In this document: positions 25,163 to 33,914 of the stretch, piece after piece | How the letters are laid out: every line of letters begins with the position of its first letter | Position numbering within the stretch: position 1 is the first letter of the stretch | Assembly (NCBI GenBank): GCA_965212245.1 | Contig: OZ243107.1 | Span: 682,001-746,000 of the forward strand | DNA length: 64,000 bases | Direction of reading: 5' to 3' | From: CAKZNE01 sp040222435 | GTDB taxonomy: Bacteria > Bacteroidota > Bacteroidia > Flavobacteriales > Schleiferiaceae | Program-made: the position numbers and the translations under genes | The notes under the pieces: generated by a model | Database searches by the model: none | What the model was told of the DNA's origin: nothing | What the model saw: only the letters and a program-made list of their open reading frames with translations

Positions 25163-26358
25163 AAATTTCTCTTGGCTATTTTAATTTCCACATCCGGCTC
25201 ATCTGCCATTATAAGTGACACCTCTTCTTCGGATTTACGAGCCGGATTTATAAGGAAATCCACAAAATCGCAAAGGTGATCAAAATCAGCAGCCGAGCGA
25301 CCATTCAGCTTCAAAATACGATCGCCATAGCGGATACCTTTCTCCCATAGTTGCGAACCCTTTACTATGGAGGCTACATACAAACCGGCCGAATCCAGCA
25401 TGGGTGCAAAACCTCTCTCTTCAGGTTGTGGAAATTGCGGAATAGAATCATAGGGTAAAAAACCTACCCGGGCATTGTCATAGTCCAAATGAAGCAGTGC
25501 CTGATCTAATATTTCCTGTCCTATTTTAGAGCCTGAATAGGTTTCAATATCAATAACGGTATTGTGCAGACGATATCCGCCTATGCTAACGCTGTCTACT
25601 TTTACTTTAATGGTGGTATCCATATTAGACCCAAAAAGCCCTTGTGAGGAACCATCAATATCATATACATGTGGATATTTCTCCCAATTCCAATCCTGGT
25701 TTTTTACCATGGCACGACTTACATCCAGACTCCCTGCTGAACCCAGATCCAAAAGGCAATTATTTATTTCCAGGCTATCTGCCTTGAGGCTTATATAGGG
25801 CCTCCCATTGGGGTATTTCATCTCCACGTATTGCATACCCTCCTTTTCAAGGCTGCTATCACTCAACACCAGTTTGTGTTCCTTATAATCTACCAGCCAG
25901 TTGCAATGGCGGATAAGGTTATTACCAATAAGCCCGGCTGAGCCAATACACTTTATGATGGAATTATCCGGCCAGTCTACCACGGCCACGGCCACGTCAC
26001 CAAAGTGCACCCCGGCAATACTTAAGGTGTCCATTAATGACACCATCATTTCACGCCTGTTCCCCTTGGAATCTCCTGAAACTACATCTGCTTTTTTCTT
26101 TAATTGTAACTCATTGGCAAGCTCCCGAGAAATAACGGTGGTAGAGGCCCCGGTATCAAAAATGAAATCGTAGGTTTTACCGCGTATTTCAACTGGAATT
26201 ACAATAAGGGGGCGGTTTTCATAAAACACCAATTCCTGTCTGAAATTTTTACTAATGATATCGGAGCGCTTGCGTACCCTGTAATAATCAAGGTTCTTGA
26301 AATTCACACAACCTGCTGTGAACCATAAAGTAAGGAAAGCCAGAACAGTTATTCTCAT
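25147..26358 (-). CDS. Retropepsin-like aspartyl peptidase with PDZ domain
   Basis: The 403-residue protein has an N-terminal lipoprotein-like signal (TAGC), then a retropepsin-like half with YDFIFDTGASTTVIS and a second half with NCLLDLGSAGSLDVS where DTG has become DLG. A PDZ domain follows (about 315-385; VASIVKGSQLWEKGIRYGDRILKLNG). Two-domain aspartyl peptidases with a C-terminal PDZ are common in Bacteroidota, and substrates are unknown. It is the second gene of a four-gene run with DUF2141, barrel and S41 proteins. Confidence 0.85.
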   Translation of the reverse strand: MRITVLAFLTLWFTAGCVNFKNLDYYRVRKRSDIISKNFRQELVFYENRPLIVIPVEIRGKTYDFIFDTGASTTVISRELANELQLKKKADVVSGDSKGNRREMMVSLMDTLSIAGVHFGDVAVAVVDWPDNSIIKCIGSAGLIGNNLIRHCNWLVDYKEHKLVLSDSSLEKEGMQYVEMKYPNGRPYISLKADSLEINNCLLDLGSAGSLDVSRAMVKNQDWNWEKYPHVYDIDGSSQGLFGSNMDTTIKVKVDSVSIGGYRLHNTVIDIETYSGSKIGQEILDQALLHLDYDNARVGFLPYDSIPQFPQPEERGFAPMLDSAGLYVASIVKGSQLWEKGIRYGDRILKLNGRSAADFDHLCDFVDFLINPARKSEEEVSLIMADEPDVEIKIAKRNLWVND

Positions 26359-26362
26359 AGGC

Positions 26363-26758
26363 TTACTTAAGGGTTATTGAAATGGTTTTATCGCTTTGTA
26401 TCTCCACCAGTTGATCTTCAAGGGAAGGAGGGCCAAAAGTTCCACGTGCGTTGTTGCTGAAACCGTATTTTTCGTTGGGTATCCCCATCCAGTTGGTATC
26501 CAGTTTTTTATTGTCGTTGGCATCGTGAAAAGCGGAAAAGGCGTATTGGCCAGCCGGCAATTCTAATTTAAGCGTAGCCTTTTGATCCTGCACTTTTAAT
26601 TCATGACCGCTTACTTTCTCGTTATCCTTATTCACCACCTTAACCAGGACTTTACCTTTATCGGAGGCCATGCCTTCGAAATTTACAGTTAAAGTGTGTT
26701 GTGCTGAAATACCGGAAACCATACTGAAGAAAAGCAGAAATAAGATATACCCTTTCAA
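26363..26758 (-). CDS. DUF2141-family secreted protein
   Basis: The 131-residue protein has a signal peptide (about 1-19) and the DUF2141 pattern: an Ig-like beta sandwich with LPAGQYAFSAFHDANDNKKLD, an Asp-rich loop that may bind calcium, then WMGIPNEKYGFSNNARG. Its function is unknown. The start is TTG at 26758, since a stop codon lies two codons upstream and no ATG precedes the signal peptide. A near-consensus -7 element (TACTTTTA) lies at 26794-26801. It probably heads the operon that ends with the S41 peptidase. Confidence 0.85.
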   Translation of the reverse strand: MKGYILFLLFFSMVSGISAQHTLTVNFEGMASDKGKVLVKVVNKDNEKVSGHELKVQDQKATLKLELPAGQYAFSAFHDANDNKKLDTNWMGIPNEKYGFSNNARGTFGPPSLEDQLVEIQSDKTISITLK

Positions 26759-26813
26759 AACTTAAGAATTAGAAGGGGAAAATACGGAAAATTTAAAAGT
26801 AGAAAACGGAAGT

Positions 26814-27242
26814 TTAGCGGATGAGTACCACCGAACCTTGTTTATTGATAAGCTGCGCTTCGTAATTCTGAGAAGGGTCTACAAGCTTGGCATACACCCG
26901 CCACATATATACGCCTTCTTTTAAATCACGGCCCTCACCTTTTCCGTCCCACGCACGGGCCGGGTCAGATTCCTTGGTTTCATAAACCAGGCGCCCCCAG
27001 CGGTCAAATACTTTCATCGAGAATTCAGCCATAATACAATCTCCATTGTACTTTATCACAAACTGATCATTGGTGTTATCACCATTAGGAGTAAAAGCGT
27101 TGGGCACAAAAAGCTGGCAGGTATTAACCGCAGACAAACCAGGGTTTTGCGAACCTGCCCCACCCCCCTTTTGGGCCAGGGCCTGAGAACCGGCAAATGC
27201 AAAGCACATGGTAAAAAGTATGGAAAGTATAAGTTGCTTCAT
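26814..27242 (-). CDS. Stand-alone type B (CHU_C) T9SS sorting-domain protein
   Basis: The 142-residue protein is a signal peptide (about 1-23), some 20 Gly/Ser-rich residues, and then almost nothing but a gliding-motility-associated C-terminal domain: LFVPNAFTPNGDNTNDQF, FSMKVFDRWGRLVYET, WDGKGEGRDLKEGVYMWRVYA. Normally this domain sits at the end of large adhesins such as SprB. Here it has no passenger. It could be a remnant, a small surface protein, or a competitor or adaptor for the export machinery. It has its own promoter element at 27256. Confidence 0.88.
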   Translation of the reverse strand: MKQLILSILFTMCFAFAGSQALAQKGGGAGSQNPGLSAVNTCQLFVPNAFTPNGDNTNDQFVIKYNGDCIMAEFSMKVFDRWGRLVYETKESDPARAWDGKGEGRDLKEGVYMWRVYAKLVDPSQNYEAQLINKQGSVVLIR

Positions 27243-27255
27243 TGTACTGTAAACA

Positions 27256-27263
27256 CAAATATA
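27256..27263 (-). promoter_or_regulatory. Bacteroidota -7 element (TATATTTG) for the CHU_C protein gene
   Basis: This is an exact match on the minus strand, ending 13 nt before the ATG at 27242. The 108-bp gap to the upstream gene holds no other clear signal. Confidence 0.55.
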
Positions 27264-27350
27264 ATTAAATACCTGTCACTTTTATACCAGCTTACTTGTA
27301 GAACTACCTGCCACTTATTTAGGGACGTGCTGTACCGAATTAACGGAATG

Positions 27351-28559
27351 CTAATCGAAGTCCGTAGTGAGTTTGAAGCGTAAAATACGGCCATTGCCGG
27401 CATCTGCCACGTAAACAATCTCATTATAATACGCTACGGCCAAGGGCTCATTGAACTGGGTAACATCCGATCCCGTACCACCAAAACTGGACTTTTGATA
27501 TTTGGTAATTCCCGTTGCAGCGGGAGGCAAAACGCCTTCCAGCCCAGTGGCTGTAAACTGATACAGTGAATCGGCAGAAGCATCTACCACAAAAATAAAT
27601 TTAGTAGCATCCCCGGCAATGGTTACATCATAGGGCCGGTTAAACTTGCCGGGGCTATTGATAAATCCATCTGCCTTGGCCGTATCACCACCGGAAGCCA
27701 GAATACGGGGACGGAACTCTGCTCCGAATTCAGACTCATTAAACTCAATGTACTGCACTTTTAAGGCATTTGCAGGGTCCAGGGAGGTGAAGATAAAATC
27801 ACCACCAGTTTCAGCGGTAAGTTGTGGCGGCTGCGCCAAAGTGGTAATACCATTGGGGTCTTCAAAATAGTCGCGGAACAAGCCGCTGGATGTATTCACT
27901 GAAATATTGGAGATCCAGTTGTCATTATTATCGAACCATACCACAGCATCATCCGGGTTCAGAGAGTTGGAAGAAGGGCCGGTACGGGTTACGTAATAGC
28001 GATTATTGCGCTGTGGATTCACATCTGCAATTATCGCAATCCGGTTAAACTCCACTTGCTTATCGCCATTGGAAAAACTGCTTTTAGCGTAAAAGGGGTG
28101 AACTACTTTATTGATGATCTGTGCCTCATTTAAACCATAACCGCTGTTGCCGATCAACCGCAAACGGTAAATACTGGCAAAGGAGGCCGGACCACCCTGA
28201 ACCACCGTATCGGTACTACCCAGCACCAGTAAGTCAAACCTGCGATCCTGTGCAACGGCTTTGGCTCCGGGGATGGTTTTTCGGCCAATAATACGGCCCG
28301 CTTCGTCCATGGCTATTACTTCTTCTGTAGCAGCGTCCACTATATATATAAGTTCATCAAAGCCTACACAGACATCCACCGGCCGGTCAAAATCTGAAAG
28401 TGTAGGCAGAATAGGTACATATGCTACTTCGCGGTAATCTACCTCGGGCACTTCTATGAAACCGAGATCTGTTTTGTTGCCAAAATAATCCTCACAACTG
28501 CTGAACAGGCTAATGCTCAACACACCTAAGAGGATGGATTTTAAAGTTGTTCTCTTCAT
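27351..28559 (-). CDS. NHL-repeat beta-propeller lipoprotein
   Basis: From ATG 28559 the product has 402 residues. Its lipoprotein signal (FSSC followed by EDYFG) leads into a beta-propeller with NHL-like blades: FDRPVDVCVGFDELIYIVDA, FNRPYDVTIAGDATKFIFVVD and FNEPLAVAYYNEIVYVADAGNGRILRF. An in-frame upstream ATG at 28598 lies inside the preceding gene and is rejected. It is the last gene of the extracellular cluster that starts at 39627, 1 bp from the PorV/PorQ-family gene. Propellers of this type mediate protein contacts or binding of extended ligands; the ligand is unknown. Confidence 0.82.
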   Translation of the reverse strand: MKRTTLKSILLGVLSISLFSSCEDYFGNKTDLGFIEVPEVDYREVAYVPILPTLSDFDRPVDVCVGFDELIYIVDAATEEVIAMDEAGRIIGRKTIPGAKAVAQDRRFDLLVLGSTDTVVQGGPASFASIYRLRLIGNSGYGLNEAQIINKVVHPFYAKSSFSNGDKQVEFNRIAIIADVNPQRNNRYYVTRTGPSSNSLNPDDAVVWFDNNDNWISNISVNTSSGLFRDYFEDPNGITTLAQPPQLTAETGGDFIFTSLDPANALKVQYIEFNESEFGAEFRPRILASGGDTAKADGFINSPGKFNRPYDVTIAGDATKFIFVVDASADSLYQFTATGLEGVLPPAATGITKYQKSSFGGTGSDVTQFNEPLAVAYYNEIVYVADAGNGRILRFKLTTDFD

Positions 28560-28560
28560 C

Positions 28561-29574
28561 TTAGCGGCTATCATTATTGATCTGTACCCGAAGGCCAATG
28601 CTATGCTGAAATCCTAAAAAGTCAGTAGGATTAATAGCGTAATCCACATAAAGAGGGTGTGCCCCCATACGGGTACGAAGTCCGATCCCAAAAGTAGGCC
28701 AGCTCTGCCCTTTAACACTAATGCGATAACCAGCCCGGGCAAAAAAGAGGTTGTTGGTCTGATACTCTAAACCTAAGCGGTAATTCTCGGAATTATCATT
28801 GGGGTGGTTGAGTTGCAAAGCGGCCATAAGGCTTTGCTTTTCTTCTTTCCAGGGCACTATGCTTAGTCCCAGGCTAAAAACCGTAGGCACGGTATTGGCG
28901 TCTAAGCTGATACCTTCCGTACGGTTAAACACCACAGGAATCTCTTTATTATCATTTCCCAGAGATGAATTACCACCAAAATTCTGGATCATCACGGCAA
29001 ATTTCAGATCCTTATAATCGGTTTTATACAGAAAAGCCACATCTACCGTAGCATTATGATTGCTGTAATTGGCAATACCTTCATAAATGTATTTTACCGT
29101 AACTCCGGCACTAAATAAGGCGGATAACTGACGCGAATACGTAGCCCCGATGGCCAGGTTGGTTACATATACCTGCCGGCCTGTACCCATAGGTTGAAAC
29201 TCCGTACGTTCCTCCATTTCTCCGGAATTCAGCGCATTCACGCTAATCGCCATCTTGCTTACCTGATCTTTTAAACCAAAAGCTCCTGATACAAAGGACT
29301 GATTTATACCTGCACCAATAAACTGATGGGAAAGAGCATAGGTGGTATACTCCAGGTCTGTTAAGGCTGCCGGGTTATTGAGCACGGAATAACCATCTCC
29401 CGAAAGGGCCACACTGGCTCCGGCCAGGCCAGCTGAACGGGTATTCATATCATTTTTCAGGAAGCTCAGTGTAGAAAGACCGGCTCGCTCACCTCCAAAG
29501 TTGGGTAACAACTGGGCGCGCACTCCACTGGCCAGGAGTATTAGTAAACTGATATAGATCCAAGTATTCTTCAT
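28561..29574 (-). CDS. PorV/PorQ-family outer membrane protein
   Basis: The 337-residue protein has a signal peptide (about 1-20) and a FadL-like barrel with the family N-terminus NFGGERAGLSTLSFLKNDM followed by RSAGLAGASVALSGDG and VLNNPAAL. PorV shuttles T9SS cargo from the SprA translocon to the attachment complex, and PorQ-type paralogues serve related steps. A family member lying among genes for T9SS cargo may be a dedicated partner for them (inference). It is not the canonical porV, which is usually next to porU. Confidence 0.82.
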   Translation of the reverse strand: MKNTWIYISLLILLASGVRAQLLPNFGGERAGLSTLSFLKNDMNTRSAGLAGASVALSGDGYSVLNNPAALTDLEYTTYALSHQFIGAGINQSFVSGAFGLKDQVSKMAISVNALNSGEMEERTEFQPMGTGRQVYVTNLAIGATYSRQLSALFSAGVTVKYIYEGIANYSNHNATVDVAFLYKTDYKDLKFAVMIQNFGGNSSLGNDNKEIPVVFNRTEGISLDANTVPTVFSLGLSIVPWKEEKQSLMAALQLNHPNDNSENYRLGLEYQTNNLFFARAGYRISVKGQSWPTFGIGLRTRMGAHPLYVDYAINPTDFLGFQHSIGLRVQINNDSR

Positions 29575-29576
29575 GC

Positions 29577-32423
29577 TTAAAATCTAAAGGCTATACCGTA
29601 TAAAATCTGACGTGGTGCCAGGTAACGGGCCGGGTTGCGAGGATCTTCCCCACTTTCCTGAGGTCCGTTGTACTGCGGTCGTGGGTCTCGCCAGCTACTG
29701 GGCACATCATCGCCATATTCATAAGCTCTGCCAGTTACCGGGTTTATGATCTGTGAATTCTTATTGTTAAGCAGGTTCCGTATTTCCATACTTAAAGACA
29801 CTCCTTTTCCATCTTTCAACCCCAATGGGATATTGTAGCTAAGCTTAAGGTCAAAGTTGTGCCAGTTATCAGCTGTTTCTTCAAGGTAGCGATCGGTTTG
29901 TTCTTCGTATTCCGGACGGCTGAGGTCATTTTCACCCACTTTAGCCTGTGGGGTATATCGGTAACCTGAAGTAAACTGGTAGGACAGGTATGCACTGAAA
30001 CCGGTTAGTTTTATTCCGGCAACCGGCAGGGTACTATCCGGGGCAAATACTACCCCCAGATTAATATTCCAGGGTCGGTCAAAAGCAAGAAACTGTTCAC
30101 GGGTAAGTGATACTTCTCCATTCTGCTCAATCTGCAGAGCAGATTCACGCGCGGAATTCGATTTACCGCGTGCTACCTGATAGGCCACGTTAGAGAAGGT
30201 TCTGAAATACTTACCTATGCGGTAATTCAAGCCAAACTCTACACCATATATTTTGGCGTAATCCTGATTGATGTAAAAGGTTTTGGTTACGGTTCTACCG
30301 GTTTGATCCTGCACCAATGCGCTGCGTGACACGATATAATCAAAACGGTTGTTGTTGAACGCTGTAAAGGTCATGGAGAGGTCACGGGTGATTTTGGATT
30401 TTAAACCAATCTCGTAGGATACATTAACTTCCGGGTCAAGATCAGGGTTACCCAGGTCAGACAGGAAAGAACGATCCTGGTACACAGGATCTAAACCAGC
30501 ATATAAAAAACGGGGATGTGGCAGGCGCATACTGTGCCCATAATTGAAATACAATACGTTATTCTCTGTTACCGGGAAAGACACATTGATCTTGGGCAAT
30601 AGCCTGGCTTTCCAGCGCAAACCAAATATTTTGGCAGTTTTATTCAGGTAATCTTCCCGGGTTTGATCTAAAACCGGGGCATTGGGGTCGTTTACGGCAT
30701 CATCAGCGAAGGTTCCGGGTGCCCAGAAGTTCATTCGCAAACCCAGGCTGGCAATAATGCCTTTATAAGTAATCTTATCCTGGAAGAAAAGTCCTCCTTC
30801 AATGGGGTTCACTTTCCATATATCATTGCTGGAGCCAATACTTACTGCCGCTGTAGTAACCGAATCATTGATACGGATTGGCGCACCTACCCAGGGACGG
30901 TTTACATCTACCCATTGGTATTCTTTAAACACCTGCAGCACGCCAAAACTTATCTCGTGTACTTTACTGGGAATATAGGTAGCCTTCGCATTAATGGTAT
31001 ATTCTTCCGCATAGTGATCATGCCAGGTAGGGCTGATACCACCGTTATTGTATAAGCCGTTTCCGGGCAATACGTAGTAAGTACCCCTGGGATCATTGGG
31101 GTTAAATACCGCTACCGGGTCGGTAATAATATTTTCCTCGTCCAGTATCTGGTCCACGGTTTCTGAACGGAAAGGGCGGCCATTCGCATCGGCTCTCAAA
31201 TTGGTAAACAAACGGCCCAGCGTAAGCGATACTCCCCAGTTTTTGGTAATCAGGTGATTGATATTAAGAGAGGTAAGGTTGGAATGGTGAGTATAGGTGG
31301 TGGCATTATCAAGATTCAGGCTACGGCTGTACTGAAAACCAGGGGTAAGGATAGCATCAAAGCCTACAATCTGTAAACTTCTGGTGTTTTGATTGATATT
31401 AAGCGAATGCGAGTTGGTTAACGAAACTTTTGTTCCGGACTTGATCCTGTACGCCAGCTTAATAGTATTGGTATACGAGTTAGTTTGACGGGGCGCCCAG
31501 AATTCTGATGTTTCAGGAAAAAGAGAACTATTAAGCTGATCTGCGGTAGATCCGAAATACTCATCTGTAGTAAAAGCACTAATGTTGGTGAAAAGGGTAA
31601 GCTTGTTATTGGTGTAAGGAATGGGTGTGCCCAGCGAAGCTTCTACCCTATCCGTGTTAAAGGAGGTCCCGATATCACTATTTCCAAAGTAATCACGTTG
31701 CCAGCTGCCGGAAATCTCAAAGGCTTCGCCTCCTTCACGAATAGTGGTATTTACCACCCCGGAAGAACCTCCCCCATATTCAGCTCCGGCCCCACCGGTG
31801 ATCAAATCAATATTGGCTATAGAAGAGCTGGATACGTCCACACCAAAACCAGTTCCGGCCAAGGGGTCTTGTGCACTGATACCATCTACAATGTATTCGG
31901 TTTCATATACACGTGCGCCACGTATTTGCAATCCATCCTGGGTTTTTACTACTCCGGCCTGCATTTCCAACACTTCCTTTACATCACGCACGTTCATTTG
32001 CGCAATATCTTCCTGCTTAATGGAAACTTCAGAAGCGGCAGCTTCCAGGTTCACTTGGCTGGAACGGCCTACAATGGTTACTTCATTCAATGATTCGGAT
32101 TGTTCTTTGAGCGTAATATCCAAAACTTTAGTCTCTCCCGGTTCAAAGGAAATACCGTTGTATATTTTAGTTTCATACCCTATGAACTGCACTTTTATCT
32201 GGTAGTCATTGGGCTTGATATTGCTGATCACGTACTCACCATCAAAATTAGCCGCACCGCCCAGGTAGGTACCTACAATAGTTACGGAGGCACTGTATAA
32301 GGGTTGACCGTTTACATCTGTAATTTTACCGGTAAGGGTGGCCGGGGCATCGCTTTGCGCAGATGCACCTATTATAAAAAGGCAAAGCCCTGAAAGGGTA
32401 TATAGGATATGCTTAAAACTCAT
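29577..32423 (-). CDS. TonB-dependent receptor with carboxypeptidase-like N-terminal domain
   Basis: The 948-residue protein has a signal peptide (about 1-22), a regulatory beta-sandwich (about 28-110; LTGKITDVNGQPLYSASVTI), a plug (about 125-240; VKEVLEMQAGVVKTQDGLQI) and a barrel ending ILYGIAFRF with a C-terminal Phe. It overlaps the upstream lipoprotein gene by 11 bp and is followed 2 bp later by the PorV/PorQ-family gene. No SusD partner is present. In context it may import products released by the secreted EEP hydrolase, or may work as a surface anchor or assembly partner; both are inference. Confidence 0.9.
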   Translation of the reverse strand: MSFKHILYTLSGLCLFIIGASAQSDAPATLTGKITDVNGQPLYSASVTIVGTYLGGAANFDGEYVISNIKPNDYQIKVQFIGYETKIYNGISFEPGETKVLDITLKEQSESLNEVTIVGRSSQVNLEAAASEVSIKQEDIAQMNVRDVKEVLEMQAGVVKTQDGLQIRGARVYETEYIVDGISAQDPLAGTGFGVDVSSSSIANIDLITGGAGAEYGGGSSGVVNTTIREGGEAFEISGSWQRDYFGNSDIGTSFNTDRVEASLGTPIPYTNNKLTLFTNISAFTTDEYFGSTADQLNSSLFPETSEFWAPRQTNSYTNTIKLAYRIKSGTKVSLTNSHSLNINQNTRSLQIVGFDAILTPGFQYSRSLNLDNATTYTHHSNLTSLNINHLITKNWGVSLTLGRLFTNLRADANGRPFRSETVDQILDEENIITDPVAVFNPNDPRGTYYVLPGNGLYNNGGISPTWHDHYAEEYTINAKATYIPSKVHEISFGVLQVFKEYQWVDVNRPWVGAPIRINDSVTTAAVSIGSSNDIWKVNPIEGGLFFQDKITYKGIIASLGLRMNFWAPGTFADDAVNDPNAPVLDQTREDYLNKTAKIFGLRWKARLLPKINVSFPVTENNVLYFNYGHSMRLPHPRFLYAGLDPVYQDRSFLSDLGNPDLDPEVNVSYEIGLKSKITRDLSMTFTAFNNNRFDYIVSRSALVQDQTGRTVTKTFYINQDYAKIYGVEFGLNYRIGKYFRTFSNVAYQVARGKSNSARESALQIEQNGEVSLTREQFLAFDRPWNINLGVVFAPDSTLPVAGIKLTGFSAYLSYQFTSGYRYTPQAKVGENDLSRPEYEEQTDRYLEETADNWHNFDLKLSYNIPLGLKDGKGVSLSMEIRNLLNNKNSQIINPVTGRAYEYGDDVPSSWRDPRPQYNGPQESGEDPRNPARYLAPRQILYGIAFRF

Positions 32424-33864
32424 CTTTCAGTATCCTTCCGATTAATTGTTCTACAGGCTCGGGTGCTCCGGTTTTATGAAAAAAGTGAAGCTCCATGGCA
32501 AAGAAAGCCTGAATAAGATCACCATTGCCATTTTTACGTGCTGTGGCCACCAGGTTGCTACCCATCCAGTTCCGAAACGGATCAAACTGCGCTCGAAAAA
32601 AATCATCCGCATCTGCAGCAGCAATAACGGGTGTAAGAATTTGAGTGTTTTGTGGCACCAGATAATTGTAATCGCTGTATAAAGTCTGAGGTTGTACGGT
32701 ATCGTTTGGTCTTACTCTGAACACCCCACTGGCACGATCAATATCTTCAATAGCAAAAGCATTGGCAAATACGGCCACCTCTTCCATTTTTAAAGCTTTG
32801 TTAAGCTGGGTGGTAATCAAACTTTTCCCCCCATTATTCTGGTAATCCTGGATGATGGATGCCATATAATCCAGAATAATAGCGTCCTGTCCGGTAATTA
32901 CATTGGGGAAGGTGGAGGAAGGGGCATTTACAAAAAGCTTAGGGTAAAGGCTTAAGATCAGTTTGAAAGTAGGATCCCAGTATACCGGTTGTTTTTTTCC
33001 GAAATCTGAACCGTAATCCAGGAAATCATAAGCTATATTCTGGCTATTCAAAAAACTGTGGTACTCTGCTGTTACAGAAGGCGAATGGGCACTTACCCAT
33101 AGTACGTCCGTTCCGGGAGTTTTATTCTTCAGGTAAAAAGAGGCGGAAGTATCTACCAGGCTTTCAGCACCCGCCAGGTCTACCGAACGGATATAAAGCA
33201 CATTTTCTGCGCCTACCTGAAGGCCGTCCACTTCCAGGCTCTCTGCCTGATCATTACGGCCGTAGTATAATTCAGCAGTAGCGTTACCGCTACTTACATT
33301 GGTATCTACTAAAATGGAGATCAGGTTTTCACGAACGGAAATCTCGTTCCAGCTTCCTTCATTAAAGCGGATAAATACCTGTTTGACAGTTTGATCACCA
33401 TCCGGATCAGTGGCTTTCCAGTAAAATGTACTTACACAAAAGGCCGTGTCTTTCACACTTCGTGCGTCATTAATACTGACAGAGGGTTGAGAGTTTTTAA
33501 GCGGAACTTTCAGGTAAGCAGGGGTAGGATCTGTATTGTCATCATCATCAATAGCTCGTACGTAAAAGTCTATATCGGTGGTGTCTGAACCAGGTTCAAG
33601 ATCAAAGACAAAAACCGAATCCTGAACAGTGGTGAAATCCCAATTCTGATTATCCAGTGAAATTTCAAAACCTTTAATGTAGCCATCTACATCCGTACCG
33701 TACCAGCTTAAACGCACTTCAGAGTTAAGGCGGTTGGGCCCGGTAAGGTTAATAGCTGCTATAGATAACTGTGTGTCCGGCAATTGGCCGGGCTTTATTT
33801 CGCCCTTCCGGCAACCGACCAGTATCGCAACTAATACTATTGAACTAATTAAATAATGACGCAA
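32413..33864 (-). CDS. Lipoprotein with FN3/Ig-like domains and a Rossmann-like C-terminal domain
   Basis: The 483-residue product has a short lipoprotein signal (LVGC, Cys18). Two Ig/FN3-like domains follow (about 30-130 and 130-245; LSWYGTDVDGYIKGFEISLD, TFYWKATDPDGDQ). The C-terminal part (about 250-483) resembles a class I glutamine-amidotransferase-like or flavodoxin-like fold (DVLWVSAHSPSV, DFLDYGSDFG, IIQDYQNNGGKSLIT) with no clear catalytic Cys. The only plausible start is TTG at 33864, since the frame upstream runs into a terminator hairpin without an ATG. It overlaps the TonB receptor by 11 bp. Confidence 0.72.
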   Translation of the reverse strand: MRHYLISSIVLVAILVGCRKGEIKPGQLPDTQLSIAAINLTGPNRLNSEVRLSWYGTDVDGYIKGFEISLDNQNWDFTTVQDSVFVFDLEPGSDTTDIDFYVRAIDDDDNTDPTPAYLKVPLKNSQPSVSINDARSVKDTAFCVSTFYWKATDPDGDQTVKQVFIRFNEGSWNEISVRENLISILVDTNVSSGNATAELYYGRNDQAESLEVDGLQVGAENVLYIRSVDLAGAESLVDTSASFYLKNKTPGTDVLWVSAHSPSVTAEYHSFLNSQNIAYDFLDYGSDFGKKQPVYWDPTFKLILSLYPKLFVNAPSSTFPNVITGQDAIILDYMASIIQDYQNNGGKSLITTQLNKALKMEEVAVFANAFAIEDIDRASGVFRVRPNDTVQPQTLYSDYNYLVPQNTQILTPVIAAADADDFFRAQFDPFRNWMGSNLVATARKNGNGDLIQAFFAMELHFFHKTGAPEPVEQLIGRILKDEF

Positions 33865-33874
33865 AGCAAACTGT

Positions 33875-33905
33875 AAAAAAAAAGTTTCCGGCCGTAGCCG
33901 GAAAC
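33875..33905 (-). terminator. Strong hairpin plus T9 between two cluster genes
   Basis: On the minus strand GTTTCCGGC pairs perfectly with GCCGGAAAC across a 4-nt loop and is followed by nine T. It starts 10 bp past the stop of the OB-fold cargo gene and ends 11 bp before the TTG start of the next gene. It should end or reduce transcription, giving less of the downstream membrane genes than of the secreted cargo. Confidence 0.88.
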
Positions 33906-33914
33906 CTGTTCAAA

